From: Acidobacteria bacterium RIFCSPLOWO2_12_FULL_68_19
GTDB lineage: Bacteria; Acidobacteriota; Vicinamibacteria; Vicinamibacterales; UBA2999
DNA length: 64,000 bases
Reading direction: 5' to 3'
Assembly (NCBI GenBank): GCA_001767525.1
Contig: MELF01000027.1
Location: 1 to 64,000, forward strand
In this document: in pieces, positions 7,061 through 15,888 of the stretch
How positions within the stretch are numbered: the stretch's first letter is position 1
Layout: each line of letters starts with the position of its first letter
Translations under genes and position numbers: made by a program
Notes under the pieces: generated by a model
Told to the model about the DNA's origin: nothing
The model's input: only the letters and a program-made list of their open reading frames with translations
Database searches by the model: none

Positions 7061-8281
7061 ATGGGTTCCTCGGTGGGGTGGCTTGCCCGACGGCTCGCCG
7101 CCGTTCTGCAGCAGCACTTGGAGCCTGCCGGGGTACGGCTCGAGCTGTGGGACGGCGCCTCCACCTACGCCGGCCCGCGCCCCATCGGCACGCTCGTCGT
7201 CGCCGACCTGCGGACGCTGCTCGGCATTCTCGTCAACCCGCACCTTCAGTTCGGCGAGTGCTACATGCACGGCACGCTCCAGGTGCGCGGCGGGCTGGAG
7301 CCGGTGCTGGAGGCGATTACGCGCCTCGCCCTGATCCCCTCCTGGCGGGAACGGATCAGCTCGTATTTCGCAACGGGCAACAGCGTCCAGCGGGCGCGGC
7401 GCAACGTGCACCATCACTACGACCTGGGCAACGACTTCTACAGCTCGTGGCTCGACGAACGGCTCGTGTACACCTGCGCGTATTTCGAGCGCCCCGACAT
7501 GTCGCTCGAGCAGGCGCAGATCGCCAAGATGGATCTCGTGTGCCGCAAGCTGCGGCTGCAGCCGGGCGAGTCGGTCGTGGAGGCGGGCTGCGGATGGGGC
7601 GCGCTCGCGCTGCACATGGCGCGGCAGTACGGCGTGAACGTCAGGGCGGTCAACGTCTCGTACGAGCAGACCGCGTACGCCCGCGCGTGGGCAGCACGCG
7701 AGGGGCTGACCGGCCAGGTCGAGTTCATCGAGGATGACTACCGCAACCTGGCGGGCGAGTACGACGTGTTCGTGTCGGTCGGCATGCTCGAACACGTGGG
7801 GCTCACGCACTACCCGAGCCTTGCCGGAGTGATGCGTCGGACGCTGCGCCGTCCGAACGGCCGCGGCCTGCTCCACTTCATCGGACGCGACATCCCGCGC
7901 CCGCTGAACGCCTGGATCCGCCGCCGCATCTTCCCCGGAGGCTACGCACCGACGCTGGCCCAGGTGGCGACGCGGGTGCTGGAGCCGGCGCGCATGTCGA
8001 TTCTCGACGTCGAGAACCTGCGCCTCCACTACGCGCGGACGCTCGCCCACTGGAGCCGCCGCTTTGCGGCCGCATCCGACCAGGTCCGCGGGCGGTACGG
8101 CGAGGAGTTCCGGCGCGCCTGGGAGCTCTACCTCGTCGGATCGGAGGCCACCTTCGCCGCCGGAGCGCTGCAGCTCTTCCAGGTGGTATTCGCCCCCTGC
8201 GAGTCGACCCCGCCCTACCGGACCCGCGCCGAGGTCTACGGCGGCGCGCAGGACGACGCGTGGCTGGCTGGGACGCGCTGA
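7061..8281 (+). CDS. Cyclopropane-fatty-acyl-phospholipid synthase family methyltransferase
   Basis: This is a SAM-dependent enzyme that modifies acyl chains of membrane lipids. The AdoMet-binding block EAGCGWGALALHMA is preceded by the typical HHHYDLGNDFYSSWLDERLVYTCAY region and followed by GMLEHVG; 406 aa is the normal family length. ATG 7061 starts just after a TTGGG-type repeat, with no obvious Shine-Dalgarno. The C-terminus overlaps the start of the next flavoprotein gene by 22 bases, so the two are probably coupled. The flavin partner suggests a methylated or reduced lipid product rather than simple cyclopropanation; this is inference. Confidence 0.9.
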   Translation: MGSSVGWLARRLAAVLQQHLEPAGVRLELWDGASTYAGPRPIGTLVVADLRTLLGILVNPHLQFGECYMHGTLQVRGGLEPVLEAITRLALIPSWRERISSYFATGNSVQRARRNVHHHYDLGNDFYSSWLDERLVYTCAYFERPDMSLEQAQIAKMDLVCRKLRLQPGESVVEAGCGWGALALHMARQYGVNVRAVNVSYEQTAYARAWAAREGLTGQVEFIEDDYRNLAGEYDVFVSVGMLEHVGLTHYPSLAGVMRRTLRRPNGRGLLHFIGRDIPRPLNAWIRRRIFPGGYAPTLAQVATRVLEPARMSILDVENLRLHYARTLAHWSRRFAAASDQVRGRYGEEFRRAWELYLVGSEATFAAGALQLFQVVFAPCESTPPYRTRAEVYGGAQDDAWLAGTR

Positions 8282-9345
8282 TCGTCGGCGGCGGACCGGC
8301 CGGCTCGACCTGTGCCCGCGTCCTGACGCGGGCCGGGTGGAACGTGCTCGTCATCGATCGCGCGCGGTTCCCCCGGGACAAGGTCTGCGCCGGCTGGGTG
8401 ACGCCGGCGGTGTTCCGGCTGCTCGAACTCGATCCCGCCGAGTACCGCGCCACCGGCCTCACCATCCAGGAGATCACCGGGTTCCGCACCTCGGTCATCG
8501 GCGACCGGCCGGTCGAGACGCGCTACGGCCGCACCGTGAGCTACGCGATCCGCCGATGTGAATTCGACGACTATCTGCTCCGGCGTTCCGGCGCGCGGGT
8601 GTTCCAGACGACGCCGCTCGGCTCGCTCGAGCGGCGCGGCGACAGCTGGATCGCCAACGGCGAGGTGAGCGCCAGGGTCGTCATCGGCGCCGGCGGGCAC
8701 TTCTGCCCGGTGGCGCGCCTCCTTCGCGGCGGCGCCGGCGAGGCCGTGCGCCCGGTCGTCGCGAAGGAGGCGGAGTTCCGGATCGAGGCGGGCTCGTGCG
8801 ACGTGCCTGGAGAGGTTCCCGAGCTCTTCTTCTGCCGCGACCTGGAAGGGTACGGCTGGTGCGTCCGGAAGGGCGAGTACCTCAACATCGGCCTCGGCCG
8901 GCGCGGCCACGGCGATCTCAATCCACACATCGACGACTTCATCGGTTTCCTCGAGGCGCGCGGGACCGCGCGCCGGGCGCCCCACGTCCGCTGGTTGGGT
9001 CACGCCTATCTCGCCTCGGGAACCGGTCCACGGCCCCTCGTGGACGACGGTGTGCTCGTCGCCGGCGATGCGGCCGGTCTCGCGTACCCGGAGAGCGGAG
9101 AGGGAATCAGGCCGGCCGTCGACTCGGGTCGGCTCGCGGCGGATACGCTCGTCGCGGCCGGCGGCCGCGTCGGCCGCGACGACTTGCTGCCGTACGCGGC
9201 CGAACTCGAGCGGCGCTACCCCGCCGCCCGGCCGGCGCCGCAGCCGCTCGTCGGTGTGGTCAAGGCGCTCGGCCGGCGGCTCCTGCGTTCACCGGCGTTC
9301 ACGCGCCACGTCCTACTCGATCGCTGGTTCCTGCGGGAGGGGTGA
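8260..9345 (+). CDS. FAD-dependent oxidoreductase (geranylgeranyl reductase family)
   Basis: The N-terminal Rossmann motif VGGGPAGSTCARVL at about residues 9-22 and a later VLVAGDAAGLAYPESGEGI (FAD-contacting GD motif) mark the geranylgeranyl reductase/halogenase-like flavoprotein group. It is 361 aa, with no membrane segment and no signal. GTG 8260 lies inside the end of the methyltransferase gene (22-base overlap), implying co-translation and a joint role in lipid modification. The 3' end overlaps the convergent serine hydrolase by 33 bases. The substrate cannot be told from sequence. Confidence 0.85.
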   Translation: MAGWDALIVGGGPAGSTCARVLTRAGWNVLVIDRARFPRDKVCAGWVTPAVFRLLELDPAEYRATGLTIQEITGFRTSVIGDRPVETRYGRTVSYAIRRCEFDDYLLRRSGARVFQTTPLGSLERRGDSWIANGEVSARVVIGAGGHFCPVARLLRGGAGEAVRPVVAKEAEFRIEAGSCDVPGEVPELFFCRDLEGYGWCVRKGEYLNIGLGRRGHGDLNPHIDDFIGFLEARGTARRAPHVRWLGHAYLASGTGPRPLVDDGVLVAGDAAGLAYPESGEGIRPAVDSGRLAADTLVAAGGRVGRDDLLPYAAELERRYPAARPAPQPLVGVVKALGRRLLRSPAFTRHVLLDRWFLREG

Positions 9346-10485
9346 GGCGCGCGCCGCCATGGGCGCGACGACGAACTCGTCGAGCACGTCGAACAGCAGC
9401 CGCCGATGCCCGCGGCGCTCCTCGCTCACATCCGGCGACGAGGTCGTGACCATCACCAGCTCCAGCTCGGGCACGACGAAGATGTACTGGCCTCCGTATC
9501 CCCAGGCGAAGCACGTCTCGTAGCCCCGGATCTCGTACACCCACCAGAGGTAGCCGTACGTCCGGTCCCGGAGCGGGTCGAACCCCCGGAGCGGGTCGAA
9601 GGCGGGATTGCCGGGCCGGCGCGTGCGCGCGCGCCCCTCGCACGAGCGCGCGATCCACGCCGCCGATACGACCTGGCCGATCGAGGTACGCCCCTTGTCG
9701 AGGTACAGCTCGCCGAACGTCAGCATCTGGCGCGGCGTCATCAGCATGTCGTTGCCGCCGAAGTAGATTCCCTGCGGATCGCGCGGCCACGGCGCGAAGG
9801 TGAACCCGAGCGGCTTGGCGAGCGCCTCGTTGGCGAACTGCCACGTGCTCGTCCGGGTGGCCTTCGTCAGGATCGCCGACAGCAGGTGCGTGTTCCCGGT
9901 GCTGTATTCCATCTCCTCGCCGGGGGCCGCGAACATCGGGCGGGCGAGCGCGTGCCGCACCCAGTTGCGGCTCGTCACCCACGCCCCGTAGTTCCGGTTG
10001 CTCGTTCCTTCGAGCCCGGGGCGCATCGTCAGCAGGTGCTCGATCGTGATCGCCCGCTTTCGGGTATCGGACTCCTGCCCGAGCTCGGGAAAGTAGGTGA
10101 GGATCGGCGTATCGACGCCGGGAATCAGACCTCGATCGATGGCGACCCCGACGAGCGCGGAGATCACGCTCTTGGAGGCCGACTTGATGTTGGCCGACCG
10201 GTCGCGCCGGGCTCCGTTGTAGTAGCGCTCGAAGACCAGCTCGCCGCCGCGGCTCACGAGCAGACTATGGAGACGAGACAGCGCGCGCGCGGCCTCGTCA
10301 AGGCTGTCGGGACTCCACGCCGAGACGGGCGTCGCGGGCACATCTGCCGACGGCATCCCGCTGACGACCCGGGCATCCGCTGCCGTCAGCGCCTCGCCGC
10401 CGTCGCGCGCGGCGGCGGCCATCAGCCCGACCGCCGCCATGGCCGCCAGCGCCCACCCGCCACGCATCAGAACTTGTCGCACCAC
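9313..10485 (-). CDS. Exported serine hydrolase, beta-lactamase class C / penicillin-binding family
   Basis: A signal peptide (hydrophobic run about residues 11-26, Ala-rich) precedes a beta-lactamase fold. The SxxK nucleophile motif is SASK in 'NIKSASKSV', the YxN-equivalent is YSTGN, and an HxG-equivalent YGGQ lies near the C-terminus. Such EstB/AmpC-like proteins are usually esterases or peptidases, not antibiotic resistance enzymes. The gene is 390 aa and convergent with the flavoprotein, overlapping it by 33 bases. Its upstream side is divergent from the small winged-helix gene. Confidence 0.88.
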   Translation of the reverse strand: MVRQVLMRGGWALAAMAAVGLMAAAARDGGEALTAADARVVSGMPSADVPATPVSAWSPDSLDEAARALSRLHSLLVSRGGELVFERYYNGARRDRSANIKSASKSVISALVGVAIDRGLIPGVDTPILTYFPELGQESDTRKRAITIEHLLTMRPGLEGTSNRNYGAWVTSRNWVRHALARPMFAAPGEEMEYSTGNTHLLSAILTKATRTSTWQFANEALAKPLGFTFAPWPRDPQGIYFGGNDMLMTPRQMLTFGELYLDKGRTSIGQVVSAAWIARSCEGRARTRRPGNPAFDPLRGFDPLRDRTYGYLWWVYEIRGYETCFAWGYGGQYIFVVPELELVMVTTSSPDVSEERRGHRRLLFDVLDEFVVAPMAARASPLPQEPAIE

Positions 10486-10630
10486 TCCAGACGGCCCAAG
10501 GGCCGATCGGCCCGATTATAGCCGCGTGGCAGGCGCTCGGCGCCCTTCCAGCCGCGCCCGCGCCGTCGTTCTCGATGGACAGACGAACGCGCCTGGAGTA
10601 ATCTTCGGCACCTCCTCTTCCGAGACAGCT

Positions 10631-10954
10631 ATGACCGCCCGACGGGCTCGCGACCCGCAGTCGCCTCGGCGGCTCTCCCACGTCCGCCCGAAGCCGCTGA
10701 CCGTGCGCAAGCTGTCGGGCTCAGCGCGCGCTCCAACTCCCGATCGGCGCGACCCAGAGGGGCGTGCCTCGCTCCTCCGGCGCATCCGCCACGAGTTCGA
10801 GGAGATGCCGGGGATGCGCCTCACGCCGCAGCAGGCGTGCCGGCTGTTCGGTTTGCATCAGGACATCTGCACGCGGATTCTCGAGGAGCTGGCCGTCGAA
10901 GGCGCTCTGGTGCGCATGCTGGACGGCAGCTACATCCGGCGTCGCGCGTCGTGA
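10631..10954 (+). CDS. Small winged-helix-like protein
   Basis: A 107-aa basic protein. The N-terminal 45 residues are Arg/Pro-rich and probably disordered. The remainder (RRIRHEFEEMPGMRLT, QACRLFGL, CTRILEELAVEGALVR, GSYIR) reads as three helices plus a wing, a layout seen in many short acidobacterial proteins of unknown function. It might bind DNA, but nothing shows a target. The ATG start is chosen for coding pattern; no strong ribosome site. Confidence 0.6.
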   Translation: MTARRARDPQSPRRLSHVRPKPLTVRKLSGSARAPTPDRRDPEGRASLLRRIRHEFEEMPGMRLTPQQACRLFGLHQDICTRILEELAVEGALVRMLDGSYIRRRAS

Positions 10955-10995
10955 ACGCCCCGCGGCCGGGCGCTGCAGACACCGGCTGACGACCG

Positions 10996-11232
10996 CTACC
11001 CCTTCAGGATCGCCCGGACGTCGTCCACGGCGGCGCGCGTCTCGTGGACGACGCCGTCGGCGCGCCGCAGCGCATGCCGGAACCGTTCGAGCGCCGTCGC
11101 CAGCTCGTCCATCGTGCCGTCGATGTTGTCGAGGGCGCGACGGCCCTGCGACGTGAAGATCACATACGCCACCACCGCGCCAATCACGGCGCCGGCCACT
11201 ACGCCCGTCATCACCCGGCTCTCGTCGCTCAC
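10996..11232 (-). CDS. Small membrane-anchored protein (YtxH-like)
   Basis: A 78-aa protein with one transmembrane segment (GVVAGAVIGAVVAYVIF, about residues 8-25) followed by SQGRRAL and an amphipathic helical tail that could form a coiled coil. This layout resembles YtxH-type proteins. GTG 11232 has GGAGG six bases upstream, which decides the start over a longer open frame. It is immediately downstream of the FHA gene on the same strand. Function unknown. Confidence 0.65.
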   Translation of the reverse strand: MSDESRVMTGVVAGAVIGAVVAYVIFTSQGRRALDNIDGTMDELATALERFRHALRRADGVVHETRAAVDDVRAILKG

Positions 11233-11299
11233 CCGCGTCCTCCGTCCTCTGACGGCATGATACCCGTGATCGTCGCCGGGTGGCACGCCCCGGGCGCGG

Positions 11300-11758
11300 T
11301 CAGGAGTGGCCGAGCTCGTCGCCAATCACGGTGAACCGGAAGACGTACCGGGAACGGCTCGTGCCGACGATGACCTCGTCGCCGTCGCGCAGCTCGGTGC
11401 GGCCGCCGGCACGGCGCCCGCCGACGCGCGTGCTGCCAACGATGGTGCCGCAGGCGCTGCCGCGGTCGACCAGGAAGAACTGGCCGTCGACGTACTCGAT
11501 CGTGAAGTGCGCGCCGGAAATGTGGAGCGAGCCCGAATCCGGGAGCTCGTAGAGGTAGACGTCGTTCAGCGGGCGGGCGACGCCTTTTCGCTGATCCTCG
11601 GTTACGGCACGGTGAGGATCGGTGACGCGGCGCTCCCGTCCGACGTTGACGGGAAACGCCGTAAGGGGCAGCTCACGCACCCCGCCGAGCGCGTGCTCGG
11701 CTTCCTTGGTCAGCGCGACGAGGAGGGCAACCGCTGACTCCATGCCGGGCGCGACCAT
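11300..11758 (-). CDS. FHA-domain protein
   Basis: Residues about 35-150 form a forkhead-associated domain, a phosphothreonine reader: VNVGRERR strand, ISGAHFTIEY (the SxxH-like core), VDRGSACGTIVGSTRV and LRDGDEVIVGTSRSRYVF. The N-terminal 30 residues look helical. It has no kinase or effector domain. ATG 11758 or the ATG five codons later are equally possible. A small membrane protein gene follows on the same strand, suggesting a two-gene unit at the membrane. Confidence 0.85.
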   Translation of the reverse strand: MVAPGMESAVALLVALTKEAEHALGGVRELPLTAFPVNVGRERRVTDPHRAVTEDQRKGVARPLNDVYLYELPDSGSLHISGAHFTIEYVDGQFFLVDRGSACGTIVGSTRVGGRRAGGRTELRDGDEVIVGTSRSRYVFRFTVIGDELGHS

Positions 11759-11931
11759 ACTCTACGCGCATTTTCCGCCTGCGTGCAGAGCGATTTTCAT
11801 TCCACGACGAACCTGCGCGTTGGAGTGCGTTCGTGTCGTACGCCCTTGAATGCCGTGTCAGACAAACGCGAATCGTAAGGACCGATGACGTCGATCGTAA
11901 GGAGCCGGCGCCACGTGTCCGAGACCGCCGC

Positions 11932-12312
11932 TCAGCGGCGGGCGCCCGCCGCGCGTCGGGCGGTGGCGGGCGCGGACACCCATCGCTCCGCCCATTTCGC
12001 GATGGCGGTCACCGCCGCCTCGAGCGCGCGCCCCTTTTCGGTCAGACCGTACTCGACGCCGACAGGCGGCTGGGGAATCACCGTGCGCACGACCACCCCC
12101 TCGGCCTCGAGCTCCTTCAGCCGCTCGACCAGCATCCGGTCGCTGATGTCGGGAATCTCCACGCGGACCTCGTTGTAGCGCGCCGGGCCGCGCAGCAGGA
12201 CGCTGATGATCGCGCCGGTCCATCGTCGGCCCAGCAGCTCGACCGCGTGGTGATACCTGGGGCAGAGGGTCGCTCCCCTGGCCATGCCGACATGGTACTG
12301 CAATCGGCTCAC
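11932..12312 (-). CDS. HxlR-family transcriptional regulator
   Basis: A 126-aa winged helix regulator. The family Cys (LCPRYHHAVELLGRRWT) lies near residue 17, followed by ISDRMLVERLKELEAEGVV (recognition helix region) and YGLTEKGRALE. HxlR proteins often sense reactive electrophiles or oxidants through the N-terminal Cys. The gene is divergent from the secreted protein at 12557, with an A+T-richer patch (TAATATACTTACT near 12320) in between that may hold its promoter. Target unknown. Confidence 0.88.
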   Translation of the reverse strand: MSRLQYHVGMARGATLCPRYHHAVELLGRRWTGAIISVLLRGPARYNEVRVEIPDISDRMLVERLKELEAEGVVVRTVIPQPPVGVEYGLTEKGRALEAAVTAIAKWAERWVSAPATARRAAGARR

Positions 12313-12556
12313 TTGGCGTAATATACTTACTCTTCTATAGTCGATGGCGAACCGTGACGGCTTCGAGGGATCTCGCCGGCGGCCAACCTCTGGGAGACGA
12401 GGGCGAGTTCCTCACGCCGCGGCACGTTCGTGAAGACGCGGCACGGTCCTGCCGTCGGGTCGGCGGACGCATCGACGACGCCGGCACGCGCGTCGAGTGC
12501 CAGGCCTGTCCAGGCGGGCGTTTTTCTGGCAGTATTCCCGTCTGGGAGGAACCGCC

Positions 12557-13270
12557 ATGCGCCCGCCTGCACTCGCCCTGGTACCACTCCTCCTGTGGCT
12601 CGCGAGCCCGGCCGCCGCGCAGGACTTCGTGGAGTTCGTGAGTCGCGAGGACGGCTTCAAGATCGTGTTTCCGAGCCAGCCGCGAGTCCAGGAGACGACG
12701 TACACCTCGCAGCAGGAGTACACGCTCCCGGCGCGCATCTACAGCGCCGAGCGCGCACCACAGCGCTTCTCGGTGACGGTGGTTGATTACCGCGCGGTCG
12801 AGCAGCAGGGCATCGCCCGCGCGAAGGGGTGTCCGGCGGGCGCCGAGACGTGCCGCGGTGGACAGGTCGAAAGCGTGATCGGCCCGGGGTACTGGAAGCA
12901 GGATGTCCGCGGCGCCATGACCTTCGCGCTGTTCACGTTCCTGCAGCGCGACGCCGTGGTGACGTCCCTGTCGTGGGACTGGCAGGACCTGGTCGAGGGA
13001 CTCCTGCTGCAGCTCACCAACAACGCCGACCGGTCGCGCACGAATGCCGCCATCCTCATGCACGACAACCGGCTCTACGTCGTCGAAGGCACCGTGCCGA
13101 GCGGCTACCCCGAGCCCGGGTTCTTCCAGCAGTCGATGGGATTTGTCGACAAAGACGGCAACGGCATCAGGTACCAGCGGATCTACTCGAATGCGTTCCA
13201 CGGTCTGGGCGAATACCCGGTCCCCCAGCGCACCGGCGGCGCCCCCGCCGATCCGCCGGCCGGCAGGTGA
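12557..13270 (+). CDS. Secreted protein of unknown function (paralogue of the 25.2 kb gene)
   Basis: A 237-aa protein with a Sec signal peptide (residues 1-21, ending AAAQ). The body has repeated-looking beta strands: DGFKIVFPSQP, EYTLPARIYSA, FSVTVVDY, then a Cys-containing GCPAGAETCRGG loop, and NRLYVVEGTVPSG. A second copy of the family, clearly homologous through most of its length, is at 25180-25881. ATG 12557 follows GGAGGA by six bases. I do not recognise an enzymatic motif; a periplasmic role is all that is supported. Confidence 0.8.
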   Translation: MRPPALALVPLLLWLASPAAAQDFVEFVSREDGFKIVFPSQPRVQETTYTSQQEYTLPARIYSAERAPQRFSVTVVDYRAVEQQGIARAKGCPAGAETCRGGQVESVIGPGYWKQDVRGAMTFALFTFLQRDAVVTSLSWDWQDLVEGLLLQLTNNADRSRTNAAILMHDNRLYVVEGTVPSGYPEPGFFQQSMGFVDKDGNGIRYQRIYSNAFHGLGEYPVPQRTGGAPADPPAGR

Positions 13271-13302
13271 GCGGATAATTACGGCGGCAGAGGAGGTACG
13301 TC

Positions 13303-14019
13303 GTGCAGAGACGAACGTTCGTGATCGCGCTGATGATGTCTGGCGCCATCTCCGGCCGCGGCCCAGCCGCCGCCGGCCAGACGCCACCGGGGGCCCCACC
13401 GCAGCCGGCGCCGGGTCCCCGCTACATCGTGAGCTATGTCGACGTGGCGCCCGCGTCCGAGGCGCCGGCGGTGACACTGCTCAAGGCCTACCGCGACGCG
13501 AGCCGTCGCGAGGAGGGCAGCGCCCGAGCCGACGTCCTGCAGGGCGGCCGTCGCGGCCAATTCGTCGTCATCGAGGAGTGGCGCGACGAGGGCGCGTGGA
13601 AGGCGCATCGCGCCGCGGCGCACGTCGCGCAGTTCCACGAGAAGCTGACGGCGCTGCGCATCACGGCGTACGACGAGCGCGTGCACACCACTTTCGCGGT
13701 GGGAACCGCCTCGAACGCCCCCGCCGAGGCCGTGTACGTCGTCACCCACGTGGACGTGATCCCGACAGGACTGCCGAAGGCGCGGGAATTCCTGAGCGCC
13801 CAGGTCGAAGGCAGCCGAAAGGAGAACGGCAACGTGCGGTTCGACGTGCTGCAGGGCGCCCGGATGAACCACTTCACGGTGGTCGAAGGCTGGCGGGATG
13901 AGCGCGCGCGGGAGGCGCACATCAGCGCCGCCCATTCCCGGACCTATCGCGAGGGATTGCGCGAGACGGCGGTCGACGGCGCCCCGTACGACGAACGGCT
14001 GTATCGGCTGGTGCAGTAG
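13303..14019 (+). CDS. Exported tandem antibiotic-biosynthesis-monooxygenase (ABM)-fold protein
   Basis: After a signal peptide and a Pro-rich linker, two similar ABM-like ferredoxin folds follow (about residues 40-130 and 140-238). Matching pairs are 'YIVSYVDVAP'/'YVVTHVDVIP', 'GSARADVLQGG'/'GNVRFDVLQGA', 'FVVIEEWRDE'/'FTVVEGWRDE' and 'AYDERVH'/'PYDERLY'. ABM folds usually dimerise to form the active pocket, so this protein may carry both halves. GTG 13303 has AGGAGG six bases upstream. It lies 32 bases after the previous secreted gene, probably in one transcript. Confidence 0.8.
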   Translation: MQRRTFVIALMMSGAISGRGPAAAGQTPPGAPPQPAPGPRYIVSYVDVAPASEAPAVTLLKAYRDASRREEGSARADVLQGGRRGQFVVIEEWRDEGAWKAHRAAAHVAQFHEKLTALRITAYDERVHTTFAVGTASNAPAEAVYVVTHVDVIPTGLPKAREFLSAQVEGSRKENGNVRFDVLQGARMNHFTVVEGWRDERAREAHISAAHSRTYREGLRETAVDGAPYDERLYRLVQ

Positions 14020-14020
14020 T

Positions 14021-14102
14021 GTTGGGCGTTGGGTGTTGGGCTACAGGCGAACCGGTTTCACTGCCTCGCCCGTAGCCCAACGCCCGTAGCCCATAGCCAG
14101 CT
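14021..14102. terminator. TTGGG-type inverted repeat between convergent genes
   Basis: The left arm GTTGGGCGTTGGGTGTTGGGCTAC (14021-14044) faces GTAGCCCAACGCCCGTAGCCC on the right (14072-14092). The innermost ten bases pair perfectly (14035-14044 with 14072-14081). Its place between two converging genes suggests a bidirectional terminator. Confidence 0.6.
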
Positions 14103-14105
14103 CTT

Positions 14106-15554
14106 TCAGTTCGTCCCGCTGATCCCGAACGCGATCTTCAGGTTCTGGTACGGCACCACGCGCCCGTGCACCGGCGCGATCCGGACGGGATTCAGCTTCA
14201 ACTGCTGCTCCACGAGTTGGACGAGCTGGATCGCGTACTCCGGCCCCCGGTCGGGAGTGCGAATCTCGTCGCCTGCCGGCGGGTTGTAGGCGTCGCCGTA
14301 CATCAGGATGCGCTCCCGCGGCAGCCACGCGATGAGCGTTCCCGCATGGTGGCCGTTCCCCTGGTGGAAATAGAGTTCGACGGTCTGGGTCCCGTCGGTC
14401 AGCACGCGCTTGTCGGCGACGGTCTCGATCGTCGCCGGCTTGGGCGCCTTCGACAGCGAATCGGGCTCGAGCGTCCGCGGCCGCGCCCACACCTTCTCGA
14501 AGAACGCCTTGTTGCTCTCGTGCGTGATCACCGTAACGGCCTCGGCGACGTACTGGCGCAGTCCGCCCGCATGGTCGTAGTGCGCGTGCGTGTTCACGAC
14601 GTACCGAATCGGCTTGTCCGGGATGGTCTTGCGCACCATCTCGTTGACCGCCGCGGATCGGGCGTCGCTTGTCGGTCCCTCGAGCATCACGATGTGATCG
14701 CGGAACTCGACGGCGAGGCTGCGCGTGCCGGCCCCGGCCAGCGACCAGAGGCCGTTCCCGACCTTCTCGATCTGGACGGCCGGCGGCGCCGGCGGCGCCG
14801 GCGCCTTGGCGACGTTCTCCGGCACCGGCAGCGACACGGCGGCGTTCGGCTGCACGTCGGTGACGGTGATGTCGAGGGTGTCGAGGCCGTCCTGCTTCTC
14901 GAGAATTCGCCGCGGGAACATGATGCCGCCGAACTGCGCGTAATCCGAGTAGGTCACCTCCACCGGGTAATCGCCCACCACCGAGTTGGACGACAGGTAC
15001 TCGACGCGCTCGACCTGATTCTGCGCGTTGAGCGTGGCCTTCACCGGGCGTCCTGCGACGGTCAGATTGATCACGCCCGCGGTGTCGGCCGCGGCGCCGC
15101 TCGCCATGGCCGCCTTGATGATCCCGTGCGGGGTCACCCACAGCGCGCGCAGTCGGTCGCCGACCGCGCCGGGATTCGGCGCCGGCTGCTGTCCGCCTTC
15201 CGTCCAGGCGAACGTGCCGCTCACCACCTGAATCGTCCGCACGTCCCGCGCGAACGGCTGGGCGCCGCCGCCGCGCGGCGGATCCTCGCCCTGCGCCCGG
15301 AGCATCTCGAGGCGCATGGCCGGCGTCTGATAGTCGATCGCGGCGGTGTACGTCTTGGCGACGAACCGCGGCCAGCGCCCACCCGGCTCGTACGCCTGTC
15401 CGAAGGCGTACTGCGTGCCGTTGCCGGAATACTGGATGGAGGTCAGCGCGCCGGCGCCCAACGCCTGGGCGGCCGCCTCGAGGCGGGGCTGCTCCGCACA
15501 ACCGGCGATCGCCAGCACGGCGATGCCGACCGTAAACATCTGAATCCTTCGCAT
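14106..15554 (-). CDS. MBL-fold metallo-hydrolase lipoprotein
   Basis: The N-terminus ends in a lipobox (LAIAGC, Cys near residue 19), so the protein should be lipid-anchored outside the cytoplasm. Residues about 30-270 form an N-terminal domain with no motif I recognise. The C-terminal half is a metallo-beta-lactamase fold with intact ligands: NTHAHYDHAGG, GNGHHAG, YGDAY and APVHG. ATG 15554 follows AAGGAG. A homologue of the same two-part architecture lies at 29754-31343. Substrate unknown. Confidence 0.88.
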   Translation of the reverse strand: MRRIQMFTVGIAVLAIAGCAEQPRLEAAAQALGAGALTSIQYSGNGTQYAFGQAYEPGGRWPRFVAKTYTAAIDYQTPAMRLEMLRAQGEDPPRGGGAQPFARDVRTIQVVSGTFAWTEGGQQPAPNPGAVGDRLRALWVTPHGIIKAAMASGAAADTAGVINLTVAGRPVKATLNAQNQVERVEYLSSNSVVGDYPVEVTYSDYAQFGGIMFPRRILEKQDGLDTLDITVTDVQPNAAVSLPVPENVAKAPAPPAPPAVQIEKVGNGLWSLAGAGTRSLAVEFRDHIVMLEGPTSDARSAAVNEMVRKTIPDKPIRYVVNTHAHYDHAGGLRQYVAEAVTVITHESNKAFFEKVWARPRTLEPDSLSKAPKPATIETVADKRVLTDGTQTVELYFHQGNGHHAGTLIAWLPRERILMYGDAYNPPAGDEIRTPDRGPEYAIQLVQLVEQQLKLNPVRIAPVHGRVVPYQNLKIAFGISGTN

Positions 15555-15888
15555 GTCGGGCTCCTTCTCGTGGGCCTGCTGTGGGGCGCCATTATAGCTG
15601 CGGCGGGGCGGCCGCCGTCTTTCCCCTTGACAGCGCGGACGGCCGGTGGTTGCATCCTCCCGTAGCTGCGTAGGCTTCACAACCCCACCTGGAGGAGGTG
15701 CTGCGTGCGGACCCCTCGCCCCTCGACGGCGGCGGGCGCGGGAATGCGAAACCGCGGATGACCGGGCCGGCGAAAATCAGCTTGTCGCCGGGGGCCGAAC
15801 TCTGGGAGGATTTCTGCGTGCCCTCGGACTACCTGGAATTCAACACGCAGGTCCATCTGCCCGTCGCCACAGGGGAGAAAACGAAGTG
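15555..15888 (+). other. Gap with a short ORF overlapping the PQQ gene start
   Basis: A 43-codon frame (ATG 15758 to TGA 15887-15889) reads like protein (KISLSPGAELWEDFC, DYLEFNTQVHLP). Its TGA overlaps the next ATG as TGATG, typical of translational coupling. An earlier GTG at 15698 extends it. I do not recognise the sequence; it may be a real small protein or the tail of a lost gene. GGAGGAGG at 15690-15697 is a strong ribosome-site-like sequence. The part from 15555 to about 15680 shows nothing else. Confidence 0.35.

Noticed and set aside
12327-12587. Minus-strand frame ending CRVFTNVPRREELALVSQ upstream of the secreted protein gene
   Set aside because: Slightly protein-like tail, but overlaps the ribosome site and start of a supported gene, and no homology could be named.
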